Source: a virus. From it: 64,000 nucleotides of DNA. The notes beneath the pieces were generated by a model. The model did not search any database. It was not told the origin of the DNA and saw nothing but the letters and a program-made list of their open reading frames with translations. Shown here one piece after another: positions 1-8,870 of this stretch; position 1 is the first letter of the stretch, and each line of letters opens with the position of its first letter. The translations under genes were made by a program, and so were the position numbers. The stretch lies in the IMG/VR virus record IMGVR_UViG_3300034073_004742, positions 1 through 64,000 of that record. One strand, given 5' to 3'.

Positions 1-1238
1 CATTCTATTTTATCGTTTAGTGAGTATGGTGGATTTTTATATAGTTTAATCAAATTTTGTATATTAGTTTTTCGTTTGATATTAATCTTACTATTAGTCA
101 GTAGATTTTCTAAAACTTGTCCTAGATATTTTTGGTTTATATCTAAAAGATCTAATTCTCTAGATGTTAATTCTGATATTATGTCATATTCAAATAACAT
201 TTGTGTGCGTGACATATGATAATAATCAAGGGCTCCGCATGATATTAGTGCCTTAGCGGCTGTAGAGTTTATTTTATTGAGCAATTTTACTAAGCATCCA
301 TACCATGATATAGAATTAAGATCAATATTTTTGACTATTTCCATAATCTTATCATATACCGAATAACCAACACCTTTTATATCTGTTAAACCAAAATAAA
401 TTTTATCATCGTTTATAGTAAAGTGTTTATTAAGTTTTCTTAAATCTGGAACGCAAACAGTAACATCCATTTCTGTCGCGTTTCTAATTAATTCCTTGAT
501 CTCTTTTTGGGGATCCATCTTGTCTTTTGCGAACTTTAAATATGATGCAAAAAATACTTTGGCAAAGTGTGCTTTTGCATATGCTGATGAATATGCATTC
601 ATAGCATAACTTACAGCGTGGCTCTTGTTAAAGCTATATCTTTGACTTTTTTCTATCCAACCAAAAATTTCTTCGCTCTCGTCTTCTGAGACAATATTAA
701 GTTTTTTAACACCATCTTTGAATTTAACTTTGATTTTTGCCATTTCTTCTGGTTTCTTTTTGCCTATGGCCTTACGAAGCATATCGGCTTCTTGAAGATC
801 GAACCCGGCCACCGCCTGAGCGATTTGCATGGCCTGTTCTTGATAAATCATCTCGCCATAGGTGGATTTTAATGAAGGCTCAAGAGAAGGATGGAAGTAG
901 TCTAATTCTTCTAGACCATTTTTTTTATCTATATAATGATCACTGATGCTTTTGCCTTCCCTATATGCCTCTAATGATCCTGGTCGCATAATACTAATCA
1001 ATGCAGAAAGTTGCTCTATATTTTGTGGTTTAAGTTTTTTGGACATGCTAGAGCCTAGTCTGGATTCTAATTGGAAAACGCCTTTTGTGTTTCCTTGTGC
1101 TATCATATCCCATGTTTTGGAACATTCTAGATTCAGATTTTCTAGTTTGCCATCGAAATCTATTCTAGGAATACCATCCTGGGTATAGTCCAATACCTTA
1201 AATTTACAACCACAATCAAACGTATAGTGATGATTCAT
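1..1238 (-). CDS. dnaE: DNA polymerase III alpha subunit, C-terminal piece (partial at window edge)
   Basis: This is the third piece of a split bacterial-type replicative polymerase; it runs off the left edge. About 412 residues are visible. They carry the GVFQLES finger motif near residue 64, an IMRPGSLEAY segment, and a NKSHAVSYAMNAY stretch near residue 210, all typical of the fingers and linker after the palm in DnaE. The start ATG at 1238 follows the exonuclease stop by five bases and has no clear ribosome-binding site. The N-terminus has a Cys/His cluster (HHYTFDCGCKF) that could bind metal. The palm and PHP parts are encoded separately at 2120-3004 and 3815-5113. I infer that the three polypeptides assemble into one enzyme; splicing cannot be seen. 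Confidence 0.9.
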   Translation of the reverse strand, partial: MNHHYTFDCGCKFKVLDYTQDGIPRIDFDGKLENLNLECSKTWDMIAQGNTKGVFQLESRLGSSMSKKLKPQNIEQLSALISIMRPGSLEAYREGKSISDHYIDKKNGLEELDYFHPSLEPSLKSTYGEMIYQEQAMQIAQAVAGFDLQEADMLRKAIGKKKPEEMAKIKVKFKDGVKKLNIVSEDESEEIFGWIEKSQRYSFNKSHAVSYAMNAYSSAYAKAHFAKVFFASYLKFAKDKMDPQKEIKELIRNATEMDVTVCVPDLRKLNKHFTINDDKIYFGLTDIKGVGYSVYDKIMEIVKNIDLNSISWYGCLVKLLNKINSTAAKALISCGALDYYHMSRTQMLFEYDIISELTSRELDLLDINQKYLGQVLENLLTNSKINIKRKTNIQNLIKLYKNPPYSLNDKIE

Positions 1239-1243
1239 AAATA

Positions 1244-1945
1244 TTATGCGGACGCTGTGGCGAACGCGTTTTTGAATTTAACCTTATTACCAAGATTTCT
1301 ATGAAGTTTCATAAATCTAATAAGAATATCAGCCGTGGCTCTTACATCATTTAGAGCATCATGAGATCCACTATTGCCAAGACCTAGGTATTCTCTAACA
1401 TTATCTAATGTATAGTTTTTTAGTTCATTGTTTCCTTCAAACCAATAAAATATAACATTCATTAGATCTATAACGTCTCGTGGATAAAAAAGAGATGTTC
1501 TTCCCTCCTTATTGACATTATTATATTTCGTACTTAGTCTTTCTATAATTCTAAGATCAAATCTATTTATATTGTATCCAGCAGCTATTGGTGCTGTAAA
1601 ACAAGATTTTTTATCTGATCTTATATGATATTTCTCTAAATAAGATACGAACATTTTCCATCCATTATCCTGATTTTGATAAGATTTCCAGTCCTCTAAT
1701 ATTTTAGTTTTGTCGCATCCTCTAACCTTGGCATGGAAATCAAGAACATCACTATCATCATATATATAATCAGGTTTTTCATCCAATATGGATGGTTTTA
1801 GATTAATATTAAATTCTGAGTCTTTGATAATTTCTAATTTATATGGATCTATTATCAGAGAGGCAATTTGAACGGGGCTACAAAGGTCAGGATTAGCCCC
1901 GTCCGTTTCTAAATCAAATACACAAATTTTTTGTAAATTAGCCAT
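1244..1945 (-). CDS. dnaQ: DnaQ-like DEDDh 3'-5' exonuclease (proofreading)
   Basis: The 233-residue protein has the DEDDh exonuclease motifs: FDLETDG at residues 10-16 (ExoI), GYNINRFDLRI in the middle (ExoII), and SHDALNDVRATAD near residue 195 (ExoIII with the catalytic His). This is the fold of the polymerase III epsilon proofreading subunit and exonuclease I. It lies between the second and third pieces of the polymerase gene, which strongly suggests it proofreads for that polymerase. A GGAGA ribosome-binding site precedes the ATG, and the start overlaps the preceding small gene by eight bases. Its position inside a split dnaE is unusual. Confidence 0.9.
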   Translation of the reverse strand: MANLQKICVFDLETDGANPDLCSPVQIASLIIDPYKLEIIKDSEFNINLKPSILDEKPDYIYDDSDVLDFHAKVRGCDKTKILEDWKSYQNQDNGWKMFVSYLEKYHIRSDKKSCFTAPIAAGYNINRFDLRIIERLSTKYNNVNKEGRTSLFYPRDVIDLMNVIFYWFEGNNELKNYTLDNVREYLGLGNSGSHDALNDVRATADILIRFMKLHRNLGNKVKFKNAFATASA

Positions 1946-2120
1946 TTGTCTCCACTACTGTGTTTCCTGGGAAAAAAGTCCTTTGATTACTATCTGTTGC
2001 AACATGACAATTAACGCTTCTGCAACAGCTTACTCTAACTTCTTGGATCTTAGTATATTCTACATTATTAGCTTTAAAGTTTTCGCCCACAGCAACTTGG
2101 TCTAATGTTTTTGTTAACAT
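1938..2120 (-). CDS. Small conserved phage protein, unknown function
   Basis: A 60-residue protein with a LDQVAVGENF opening, an EYTKI segment and a CCRSVNCHVA core. I recall similar small beta-rich proteins in other phage genomes but know no function. It has a GGAGA ribosome-binding site, and its ATG overlaps the last base of the stop of the second polymerase piece. With the exonuclease gene it forms the unit separating two polymerase fragments. Confidence 0.6.
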   Translation of the reverse strand: MLTKTLDQVAVGENFKANNVEYTKIQEVRVSCCRSVNCHVATDSNQRTFFPGNTVVETNG

Positions 2121-3004
2121 TATAGTTCTCCGTTTTTTAGGTATTCTGATACAGACATGATTTTGTCCAAATAAGCGATACCCAATATATCAAATTTAAT
2201 TAAACCCAAACTCTCTAGATCATTCATCTCCATGCCCGCTATCAGCTGATCATTTCTATTATCATAGACCATAGGACACAGAGATGCAAGATCTTCGGTA
2301 CCTATTATTACACCAGCAGCATGTTTGCTTTGATTAGATTTTGTTCCTTCTAGTCTTATGGCCTGTTCAAATCTTTTTGACAATGGACCAGCCAACGAAC
2401 CATCTTCTGCTATGTAGCACCATTCTTTAAGCTTGTCTGTGTTATTCTCTAAAGCCCATCTAATAATCGAGGCTTCTCCGGTATCTTCTTTCATCTCCTG
2501 AAGTTCGTCGGCTATTTTGGCTTCGTCAGGAATAAATTTGGTAATAGAATTCATTTCTTCGAAAGATATATTACCATATACTCTTAGCACATCTTTTAAC
2601 GCCCCTCTACCTTTCATAGTATTAAAAGTAATCATTTGTGATACTTTGCCATGTCCATATTTACTTTTTATATATTCTAATACTTGTTCTCGTTTATCTA
2701 TTGGAATATCTATATCGATATCTGGCATTTGTATTCTGGCTGGAATGCTTTGTATTGGGCGAGTATTATCAAGCTGATCGACAATACCATATATCCACAT
2801 TATATAACTATTAATAGTGTTTTCGGATAAAATATTTTTATTTACTATTATATGATTATAGTATGATATATTTTCTGGAGCCGAAAGAACTATAGAGCAT
2901 TCATGTTCAAGAAATCTATTATTTTTTTCTTGTTCTAACCTTTCGATTATAGGCTGGCTTTTAATCTCATGTACTAGTCTAGTAAGTGTAGAATTTTTTT
3001 CCAT
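2120..3004 (-). CDS. dnaE: DNA polymerase III alpha subunit, central (catalytic palm) piece
   Basis: The 294-residue product carries the catalytic heart of the polymerase: MPDIDIDIP at residues 93-101 holds the paired metal-binding aspartates, and IKFDILGI near residue 269 holds the third. Between them lie QMITFNTMKGRGALKDV and SKHAAGVIIG, also typical of DnaE. The reading frame is the same as in the N-terminal piece (3815-5113), but a homing endonuclease gene in another frame separates them. No ribosome-binding site is seen before the ATG at 3004, and the frame stays open upstream of it, so the true start or a splice junction is uncertain. The piece stops just after the palm. Confidence 0.88.
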   Translation of the reverse strand: MEKNSTLTRLVHEIKSQPIIERLEQEKNNRFLEHECSIVLSAPENISYYNHIIVNKNILSENTINSYIMWIYGIVDQLDNTRPIQSIPARIQMPDIDIDIPIDKREQVLEYIKSKYGHGKVSQMITFNTMKGRGALKDVLRVYGNISFEEMNSITKFIPDEAKIADELQEMKEDTGEASIIRWALENNTDKLKEWCYIAEDGSLAGPLSKRFEQAIRLEGTKSNQSKHAAGVIIGTEDLASLCPMVYDNRNDQLIAGMEMNDLESLGLIKFDILGIAYLDKIMSVSEYLKNGEL

Positions 3005-3792
3005 TTGTAGTCTATATATAAATGATTGTTTAGTAAATATTTTGCTATAACTTTAATTTCACTCTTGTTTTGGTATATTAACTGATATAAGTCTTTATTT
3101 TTTATTTTTGTTGGTTTTTTATATTTTACAGGCAAGGCTTTGGACACTGTTTCCAAATTTTCTGGAAGATATGAACATATACCTATGTTGTAACCAGTGT
3201 AGACTTTATTTTTATTGGTTTGTTTTTTTATACTAACCCATCCATCAGCATCCCAATATCCTCTTATAAAATCTGGCCATAATAATTGATCCGACGGTAA
3301 TTTTAAAGTACTATACCATGTTTTTCTTGGTATAATACCATATTTTGATATATTATTTGCTAAAATATCGCTAGTAAATTGAAATGTACACCTATTATCG
3401 TAGTCTTTTACTATATTAGAGCCTATTAAAAATTTAGAAAATTTAATCAAATGTTTTTTTGATTCTGACCCCAAGCATAATTGTAGCTTATTACTATCAC
3501 TAATATTTCCATCGCCAAAAATAAAACCAAGCCAATAAGCTGATGCGGCATCTAATTTAGAAAAATCATTTAATAATTTTTTTTTACTATTTTTAGTAAA
3601 TCTAGTTGATTTTGCTAAACAACCACAACTTTTAACATGGTTAATCTTTATCATAGATAGTTTCTTATAACAGATATTGCCGCATTTACATTTACACTTA
3701 GCAATTGTTTCTCCTTTACTATCCGGAACTAAAGTTATTATAGTAAGTAAATTATAACTCTTATTTTTATAGTCTTTTATTTTAGTTTTCAT
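2974..3792 (-). CDS. LAGLIDADG homing endonuclease with N-terminal zinc-finger-like module
   Basis: The protein has two LAGLIDADG-type motifs, YWLGFIFGDGN and RGYWDADGW, the hallmark of a single-chain homing endonuclease. The first 60 residues contain a CKCKCGN...SCGC cluster like the small zinc-binding modules attached to phage homing enzymes. I place the start at the internal ATG at 3792 (272 residues) because GGAGG lies five bases before it; an in-frame ATG at 3825 has no such site. The gene is out of frame with the polymerase pieces on either side and runs 31 bases into the downstream one. It also has a GGTGTATAAA promoter-like element just upstream. Confidence 0.85.
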   Translation of the reverse strand: MKTKIKDYKNKSYNLLTIITLVPDSKGETIAKCKCKCGNICYKKLSMIKINHVKSCGCLAKSTRFTKNSKKKLLNDFSKLDAASAYWLGFIFGDGNISDSNKLQLCLGSESKKHLIKFSKFLIGSNIVKDYDNRCTFQFTSDILANNISKYGIIPRKTWYSTLKLPSDQLLWPDFIRGYWDADGWVSIKKQTNKNKVYTGYNIGICSYLPENLETVSKALPVKYKKPTKIKNKDLYQLIYQNKSEIKVIAKYLLNNHLYIDYKWKKILHLLD

Positions 3793-3813
3793 ATTGCCTC
3801 CGGAATTATACTG

Positions 3814-3823
3814 TTTATACACC
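3814..3823 (-). promoter_or_regulatory. Candidate phage promoter element (GGTGTATAAA)
   Basis: On the minus strand this reads GGTGTATAAA and ends 21 bases before the homing endonuclease start. It matches the element repeated before eight other minus-strand genes. It overlaps the last codons of the first polymerase piece, so the endonuclease could be transcribed separately from its host gene. No mapped transcript supports this. Confidence 0.45.
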
Positions 3824-5113
3824 ATTCTTAAATGTTTGTATAGAAAATTCCGGAAAAGATATGTGTTCTTTTACATTCCTGCCATCGGAATAAAATCTTT
3901 CAAATAGTAATTCATGTTTAATAGGATCTATATCTGTAATACCTATTAAATAAGAAACCAAGCATCCGGCTGCGCTTCCTCGTCCTGGTCCTGCTAACCA
4001 ATTATTATTTTTAACATGTCTTAGTATGTCTTGAACAATTAGAAAATAACTACTAAGCCCAGCATTTTGCAAAACCTGTAGTTCATATTTTATTCTATCA
4101 ACATAAATATCGTGTTGTGATTTGTCAATATTCGGTATAATTCTATTTTTCCAACCTTTTCTACATAATTCTCTTAAATATTCATCCGGAGAGAATCCTT
4201 CGGGACATTCGAATTTAGGCAATTTAGGTGGCGATAGTATATCAAAATTTTCTATTAGACTATCCACAAACAAAGTGTTTTCTATCTCTTCGTCATTATG
4301 AAGAGTTTTCATTTCTTCTGGAGACAGAATGTAGTATTTATCGCTTTTAAAGAAACACTCCATAGGCACAGATTGATTATGAAGCATCTTAGTATTTATA
4401 TCTGATAATGTTGTTTTAAGATTATTACAGAGCAATATTCTTTGATCTATAGCATCGTCCTGTTCACAATAATGAGCATCCGGTGTGCATACCGCTTTTG
4501 TTTTACTTAATTCAGAAATTCTTCTTATTGTATCTGTCAAATATGTTTGTTGTTTTAAATATGCTTGATCAAATAGTTGTGTCTCTAGAAAAAAATTATC
4601 AGTGCCAAATATAGTTTTCATATAGTCCACAAAAGATAATCCATTGTCTATAGCTTTGGATTCGTCGCATAATATCTTATCTGCTAATGTTGATCCCAAA
4701 TGTCCACAAATACCTATAATGTTACCATCCAGTATTTCTGCTAATTTAGCCAGGCTTAAACGCGGCTTATGATAAAAGTAATCGGGTCTGTTAGATTCGG
4801 AAACAATCTTTATTAAGGTTTTCCATCCTTGCAAATTTTTCGCCAATACCAAAAAATGTGATAATGAAGCATTTTCTTTTGTTTGTATACTCGGATCATC
4901 TTCACATATATATAATTCACAACCAAGAATTGGTTTTATATTTTTATTTCGCATTTTCTGATAGAACTGTACAGAGCCGGCGATGTTACCATGATCGGTT
5001 AAGGCACAAGAATTAATGCCTAATTTAGAACATCTATTAGCTATTTGTTCTGGACGATTAAGACCATCCAAAAGACTAAAATGCGAATGACAATGAAGAA
5101 CAGAATAGGTCAT
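3815..5113 (-). CDS. dnaE: DNA polymerase III alpha subunit, N-terminal PHP and palm piece
   Basis: The 432-residue piece starts with a complete PHP domain: HCHSHFS at residues 7-13, LTDHGN near 40, a GCE motif, CGHLGS, and TPDAHYC, the usual metal-binding positions. The start of the polymerase palm follows, with GPGRGSAAGC at residues 375-384 and a LLFERF motif. It ends abruptly after KEHISFPEFS, ahead of the catalytic PDIDID motif, which sits in the next fragment. The ATG has an AGGAT ribosome-binding site and overlaps the upstream nuclease stop by four bases. The break coincides with the homing endonuclease insertion. Confidence 0.92.
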   Translation of the reverse strand: MTYSVLHCHSHFSLLDGLNRPEQIANRCSKLGINSCALTDHGNIAGSVQFYQKMRNKNIKPILGCELYICEDDPSIQTKENASLSHFLVLAKNLQGWKTLIKIVSESNRPDYFYHKPRLSLAKLAEILDGNIIGICGHLGSTLADKILCDESKAIDNGLSFVDYMKTIFGTDNFFLETQLFDQAYLKQQTYLTDTIRRISELSKTKAVCTPDAHYCEQDDAIDQRILLCNNLKTTLSDINTKMLHNQSVPMECFFKSDKYYILSPEEMKTLHNDEEIENTLFVDSLIENFDILSPPKLPKFECPEGFSPDEYLRELCRKGWKNRIIPNIDKSQHDIYVDRIKYELQVLQNAGLSSYFLIVQDILRHVKNNNWLAGPGRGSAAGCLVSYLIGITDIDPIKHELLFERFYSDGRNVKEHISFPEFSIQTFKNGV

Positions 5114-7098
5114 ACTGATCCTGGTGCTTTGTAAGATCCAAAAGAATGATTCGGGTGTTTGTACATACTCATTGTAGCATCGATCCCGTAAAGTTCAAGG
5201 TCGTGCTTGACTTGTTCGCACTTTGTCATGACAGATCCTTTTTGACATATTTGTCCATCTCTATATTCCTCCAAAGGTTGTATGCTAGTATTTTCAAAAG
5301 TGGTTTTACCGAAATGGCATAATTTATTACACATCCATGTTTTATTAAGCTTAGGACGTTTTGTTTTCTTAATAATATCAAATTTTTCTCTCAACATATT
5401 TTCTGTGTCTATGAGATCGCTATCATGAAATACCATAGAAAAAGGACCACCATCATTAATAAAGTAGATAGAAAAAATTACATTTTCAATATGCGGATAT
5501 AATTTTTTAATAGCATAGTGATAAATTTTAAGTTGTGGATCTTTTTCTAACTTTTCTTGGGTTTTTTCTTGACCGGTTGCCCAATCTAGTCTTCGTCCAG
5601 TATTATGTGTTGGAATATAATTTTCTGTACACAGATAAGTATTGTCTGGACTGTCTACGGAAATGCATTGAGTTTTTTGTATAATCGATTCTTCTATTTT
5701 AGAAACTCGTCTAACCCTAGATCTTCCAGATCCCCAATTTACATCCACAAGTTCTTTTTTCCTGTTCAATAGAAAAGGATTAATATCAATTGGACGAAAC
5801 GAAATAGGATATATGATTACGTTTTTTTTGTAATTTGTATCTCTTTTAATACACGCTTGATTCGGTCTTTGCCCAAGGGTTAAAAGTAGGTCTTTAACAT
5901 CGTCGGATAGTTTTTTATTACAAGAAGTAAAGATGGTTTGTTTTCTAATTGGATTTACATTTCCGTCTGTATCCATCAAACCCCTTAGTAAGTCTAGTCT
6001 TTGTTGAAAAGATGCTCTCAAATAAATTTTTGGTATATGTTTATTATTCAATAGGTTTAAAGATTTTAGTATTTTTGTCACATTTAGGATCGATACTGTC
6101 TTATTTTTTGATCTTTTATCATTTTGAATTTTTCCTAGCTCATAACCTCTTGCTTGTATTTCTTCAAAAATTTCGATATCATTGCCACTAATCTCGCAGC
6201 CTCTATTTCTTCCGTCTCCTAACCAGACTCCTAATAGATAAGGATCTATTGGTAGGGATTGTTCATTACATTTTAATGGTTTTGTCACATTAATAGTATC
6301 GCCAATAGCTAGATCCTGTATAGATACCGTTTCACCATTAGATAATTTCCATAAATGCTCATCGTCACAAATTACCGATGTTTTGTCATCAAAAGTTACT
6401 CTGAAACATTTTTTTGTTTTGACTTTTGATTTTCCAACAACGCGACATATATTACCGTATTGATCAAAAACATTACATCCCACATTTATATCTGCAATTG
6501 TTGTCCATCCGTCAAGAGTAGGTAATTTTGTATCTAATGGCAATCCTTTCCAATCTATGACCTCAATAGTATTATCATTGGCCAAAGTTATAAGATCTAT
6601 AGTGCCTTTTAAACCCAAATATCCATCTAGTTTTTGATTATTGATATTATACTCGTATTTAGCCCATGGTTTTTCTATTACCAAATCAAAATGTTGTTCT
6701 GGTCTAAGAATTGTGCGATTTCTAGGATCAAACATACCACCATTAAATTCTATAGCCTTGTAAACCCAATTATAGCAGTCCTTATAATCTTTTAGAGTCC
6801 AAGTATGATGACTATTAGCGGTACTATAATGCTTGTATACTTTTTCTATTATGGTATTAAGACTATAGTCGTTTATATCTATAAGACCTAAGAATTCGTC
6901 GTCGTTTATATGAGATAATTTATCTTGCTGACCTTGTTTGATCATAGCAAGAATTTCTAAAACTTTATGGACTATTGTTCCTTTATCCGCCTTTTGTCCA
7001 CTTGGACCCCTCCATCCTAGTACATATTCAAAAAAAAATTGTTGTTCACACATAGAATGGGCATTATAAGATGAACTACGGAAATAAGTTATAATCAT
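5110..7098 (-). CDS. RecB/Cas4-like PD-(D/E)XK exonuclease interrupted by an intein
   Basis: After removal of a 315-residue intein the host protein is about 347 residues. It has a Cys near residue 17, a conserved GTIVHKVLE helix, GTIDLI near 165 and the nuclease motif EVIDWK/TG, the D-(D/E)xK core of RecB and Cas4 nucleases. The intein sits directly after the catalytic Lys. The C-terminal part has a CNKLC...CQKG...C cluster; with the N-terminal Cys it could hold an iron-sulfur cluster as in Cas4/AddB, but that is inference. Its place next to the polymerase and dNMP kinase suggests a role in phage DNA processing or recombination. Confidence 0.85.
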   Translation of the reverse strand: MIITYFRSSSYNAHSMCEQQFFFEYVLGWRGPSGQKADKGTIVHKVLEILAMIKQGQQDKLSHINDDEFLGLIDINDYSLNTIIEKVYKHYSTANSHHTWTLKDYKDCYNWVYKAIEFNGGMFDPRNRTILRPEQHFDLVIEKPWAKYEYNINNQKLDGYLGLKGTIDLITLANDNTIEVIDWKGLPLDTKLPTLDGWTTIADINVGCNVFDQYGNICRVVGKSKVKTKKCFRVTFDDKTSVICDDEHLWKLSNGETVSIQDLAIGDTINVTKPLKCNEQSLPIDPYLLGVWLGDGRNRGCEISGNDIEIFEEIQARGYELGKIQNDKRSKNKTVSILNVTKILKSLNLLNNKHIPKIYLRASFQQRLDLLRGLMDTDGNVNPIRKQTIFTSCNKKLSDDVKDLLLTLGQRPNQACIKRDTNYKKNVIIYPISFRPIDINPFLLNRKKELVDVNWGSGRSRVRRVSKIEESIIQKTQCISVDSPDNTYLCTENYIPTHNTGRRLDWATGQEKTQEKLEKDPQLKIYHYAIKKLYPHIENVIFSIYFINDGGPFSMVFHDSDLIDTENMLREKFDIIKKTKRPKLNKTWMCNKLCHFGKTTFENTSIQPLEEYRDGQICQKGSVMTKCEQVKHDLELYGIDATMSMYKHPNHSFGSYKAPGSV
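5602..6546 (-). mobile_element. Class 3 intein with LAGLIDADG endonuclease domain
   Basis: The intein spans residues 185-499 of the nuclease. It begins GLPLDTKLPTLDGW, so residue 1 is Gly rather than the usual Cys or Ser, and it ends PTHN before a Thr. The three residues that define class 3 inteins are present: Trp two residues after the block B His (EHLW), Cys at the fourth position of block F (QCISVD) and Thr before HN in block G. The endonuclease motifs YLLGVWLGDG and LLRGLMDTDG lie between the splicing halves. The whole element is in frame, with no stops. Confidence 0.9.
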
Positions 7099-7107
7099 GA
7101 TATCCTA

Positions 7108-7701
7108 TTATTGGGGTATTACATTAAAATGTAACATAAGTTTTTTAAGTTTATCGTATTGCTCTCTAACTGTCATATGTTCATTATTAATGATAGCATT
7201 AAAATTATTCCAATCATATCTACAAGCATCCAATATTGATTCACTAATATGTTCTGATTTGTGTGGATTTCTATTTAGTCGAAATACTATTCCTCCATTA
7301 TTTTTTATAGCTTCTACTTCATTAGGAAATCTACAATCAGAAACTATAACAACTTGAAGTTTACTCTTTTTAATTTTATTGATAAGAGCATTTACCCAAA
7401 CATTATTATTTAATTTTCTAAATAAGTCAGTACCTATTAATTGCATTAAATCTCTAGCTGTTAGTTGCTTATCTTCCCAATAGGCATCAACTAGTTCATT
7501 CTTGTTATGATCTTCGCCATAACACTGAGCATATGATAATCCAAACATATTCATGCATATGTCTTCTTTTAATGGGTCTGCAAAGTTATATATTTCAACA
7601 TCAGAATATCCATTGGATAATAATAATCCTTTTAAAAATTCTGAACAAATAGTTTTGCCAGACTGCTTACGGCCAGAAAATGCTATTATTTTAGTATTCA
7701 T
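7108..7701 (-). CDS. Deoxynucleoside monophosphate kinase
   Basis: A 197-residue P-loop kinase with GRKQSGKT at residues 10-17 and an SDCRFPNEVEAI segment near 120, matching the phage dNMP kinase family (T4 gene 1 type), which phosphorylates dNMPs to dNDPs for phage DNA synthesis. It overlaps the primase stop by one base and continues the nucleotide-supply theme with ribonucleotide reductase and dCMP deaminase upstream in the same strand run. Substrate specificity cannot be read from sequence. Confidence 0.85.
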   Translation of the reverse strand: MNTKIIAFSGRKQSGKTICSEFLKGLLLSNGYSDVEIYNFADPLKEDICMNMFGLSYAQCYGEDHNKNELVDAYWEDKQLTARDLMQLIGTDLFRKLNNNVWVNALINKIKKSKLQVVIVSDCRFPNEVEAIKNNGGIVFRLNRNPHKSEHISESILDACRYDWNNFNAIINNEHMTVREQYDKLKKLMLHFNVIPQ

Positions 7702-8870
7702 TAGTATTTATCTTTTAATTGTGGTAAAATAATCTCTTTTACTTCAGCTACTGACATATCAGCAACATCACTGTGGTCAATATCAATATAGAAAACATTA
7801 TATGTCTTATGACATTTATCATAGATTTTTTGAGCAGCTCTTTTGCCAGCGTCATCATTGTCCATAAGTATATATATGCTCATTGCTCCAGAAATATCCA
7901 ATAACAATTTTTGTTTTTCTTGTAATACAGAGCCGAATAGGGCTACGCTATTATGAATTCCGGCCTCTTCTAGTCTCCAAACATTTCCTGGGCTTTCAAC
8001 CAAAATAATATTTTTATTCTGTTGTATATAGTCTTTTGCATACCATAGATTATATAAATACTCTTGTGTTTTAAATCCCTTATTATGTTTCCACTTAGAA
8101 TATTGCCATGAATAATCTGAATTCGGACAATCTTTTGTTAAATTATGATAACTTTTACATTTAGAGCATTGAGTAAAAATGCTTCTGCCAGAACAACCTA
8201 CCATATGTTCATGAGTGTCGTCGTATACTGGCACAACAGCCCTATCGCCCATTTCTTTTTCGGAACTTAAACATTCACCAACATCATATTTGATAAGTAT
8301 CTCAGGAGAAAATCCTCTACTAATAAAATAATCTGATGGAATTTTTAAATTCTTTACTATTTTATCTCTTGTGATTTTAGGAGTATCGTCAACAGATCTA
8401 ATATCTGTTTGTATATTATTAACAATATTTACAAAATTATTTTTTTCTACTTCTTTTTTACTAACTTTTATTTGACTAGGATTCTTTTTAGTAAAATTAA
8501 TAGCATATTCTACAGCATCATTAAAAGAAACGGTTGGATCGCCCGGTCCTGTCCAACCATTTTGTTTAGACAAACAACCTCTTATAAATCCTATAATAGA
8601 TCCTTTGAATGTTTCTTCGCATTGATGCGTTCTGCATTTCCAGTTGCCTCTATATGAGTCTCCTTTGTAATATAAATTACAAGCAGAATTATTATCTCCG
8701 CCATGAATTGGACATCTCATGGCTATCATGCGATCAAAAGTTTTGTATTCTCCAACATTTAAATTATCTAGTAAATTATCTATATCTTCACATAAATAAT
8801 CAGATAGTATCTTAAGTTGTTGTTGATTATACGAACGGGATTTCTTGATCGTCATTGTTGTTCTCATCAT
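7701..8870 (-). CDS. DNA primase (DnaG-like, zinc-binding and TOPRIM domains)
   Basis: The 389-residue protein has an N-terminal zinc-binding motif (CPIHGG near residue 54, followed by CRTHQC), a second CSKCKSYH...C cluster in the middle, and a TOPRIM domain with ILVESPGNVWR and YILMDNDDAGK. It would synthesise RNA primers on the DnaB-opened fork. It overlaps the helicase gene by 44 bases, consistent with coupled translation of the two partners. An alternative ATG at 8855 would remove five residues. It is shorter than bacterial DnaG and has no recognisable helicase-binding C-terminal domain. Confidence 0.88.
   Translation of the reverse strand: MMRTTMTIKKSRSYNQQQLKILSDYLCEDIDNLLDNLNVGEYKTFDRMIAMRCPIHGGDNNSACNLYYKGDSYRGNWKCRTHQCEETFKGSIIGFIRGCLSKQNGWTGPGDPTVSFNDAVEYAINFTKKNPSQIKVSKKEVEKNNFVNIVNNIQTDIRSVDDTPKITRDKIVKNLKIPSDYFISRGFSPEILIKYDVGECLSSEKEMGDRAVVPVYDDTHEHMVGCSGRSIFTQCSKCKSYHNLTKDCPNSDYSWQYSKWKHNKGFKTQEYLYNLWYAKDYIQQNKNIILVESPGNVWRLEEAGIHNSVALFGSVLQEKQKLLLDISGAMSIYILMDNDDAGKRAAQKIYDKCHKTYNVFYIDIDHSDVADMSVAEVKEIILPQLKDKY

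Noticed and set aside
2974-3870. Group I intron in dnaE
   Set aside because: I could not place a catalytic core outside the endonuclease frame; left as an open question in the findings.
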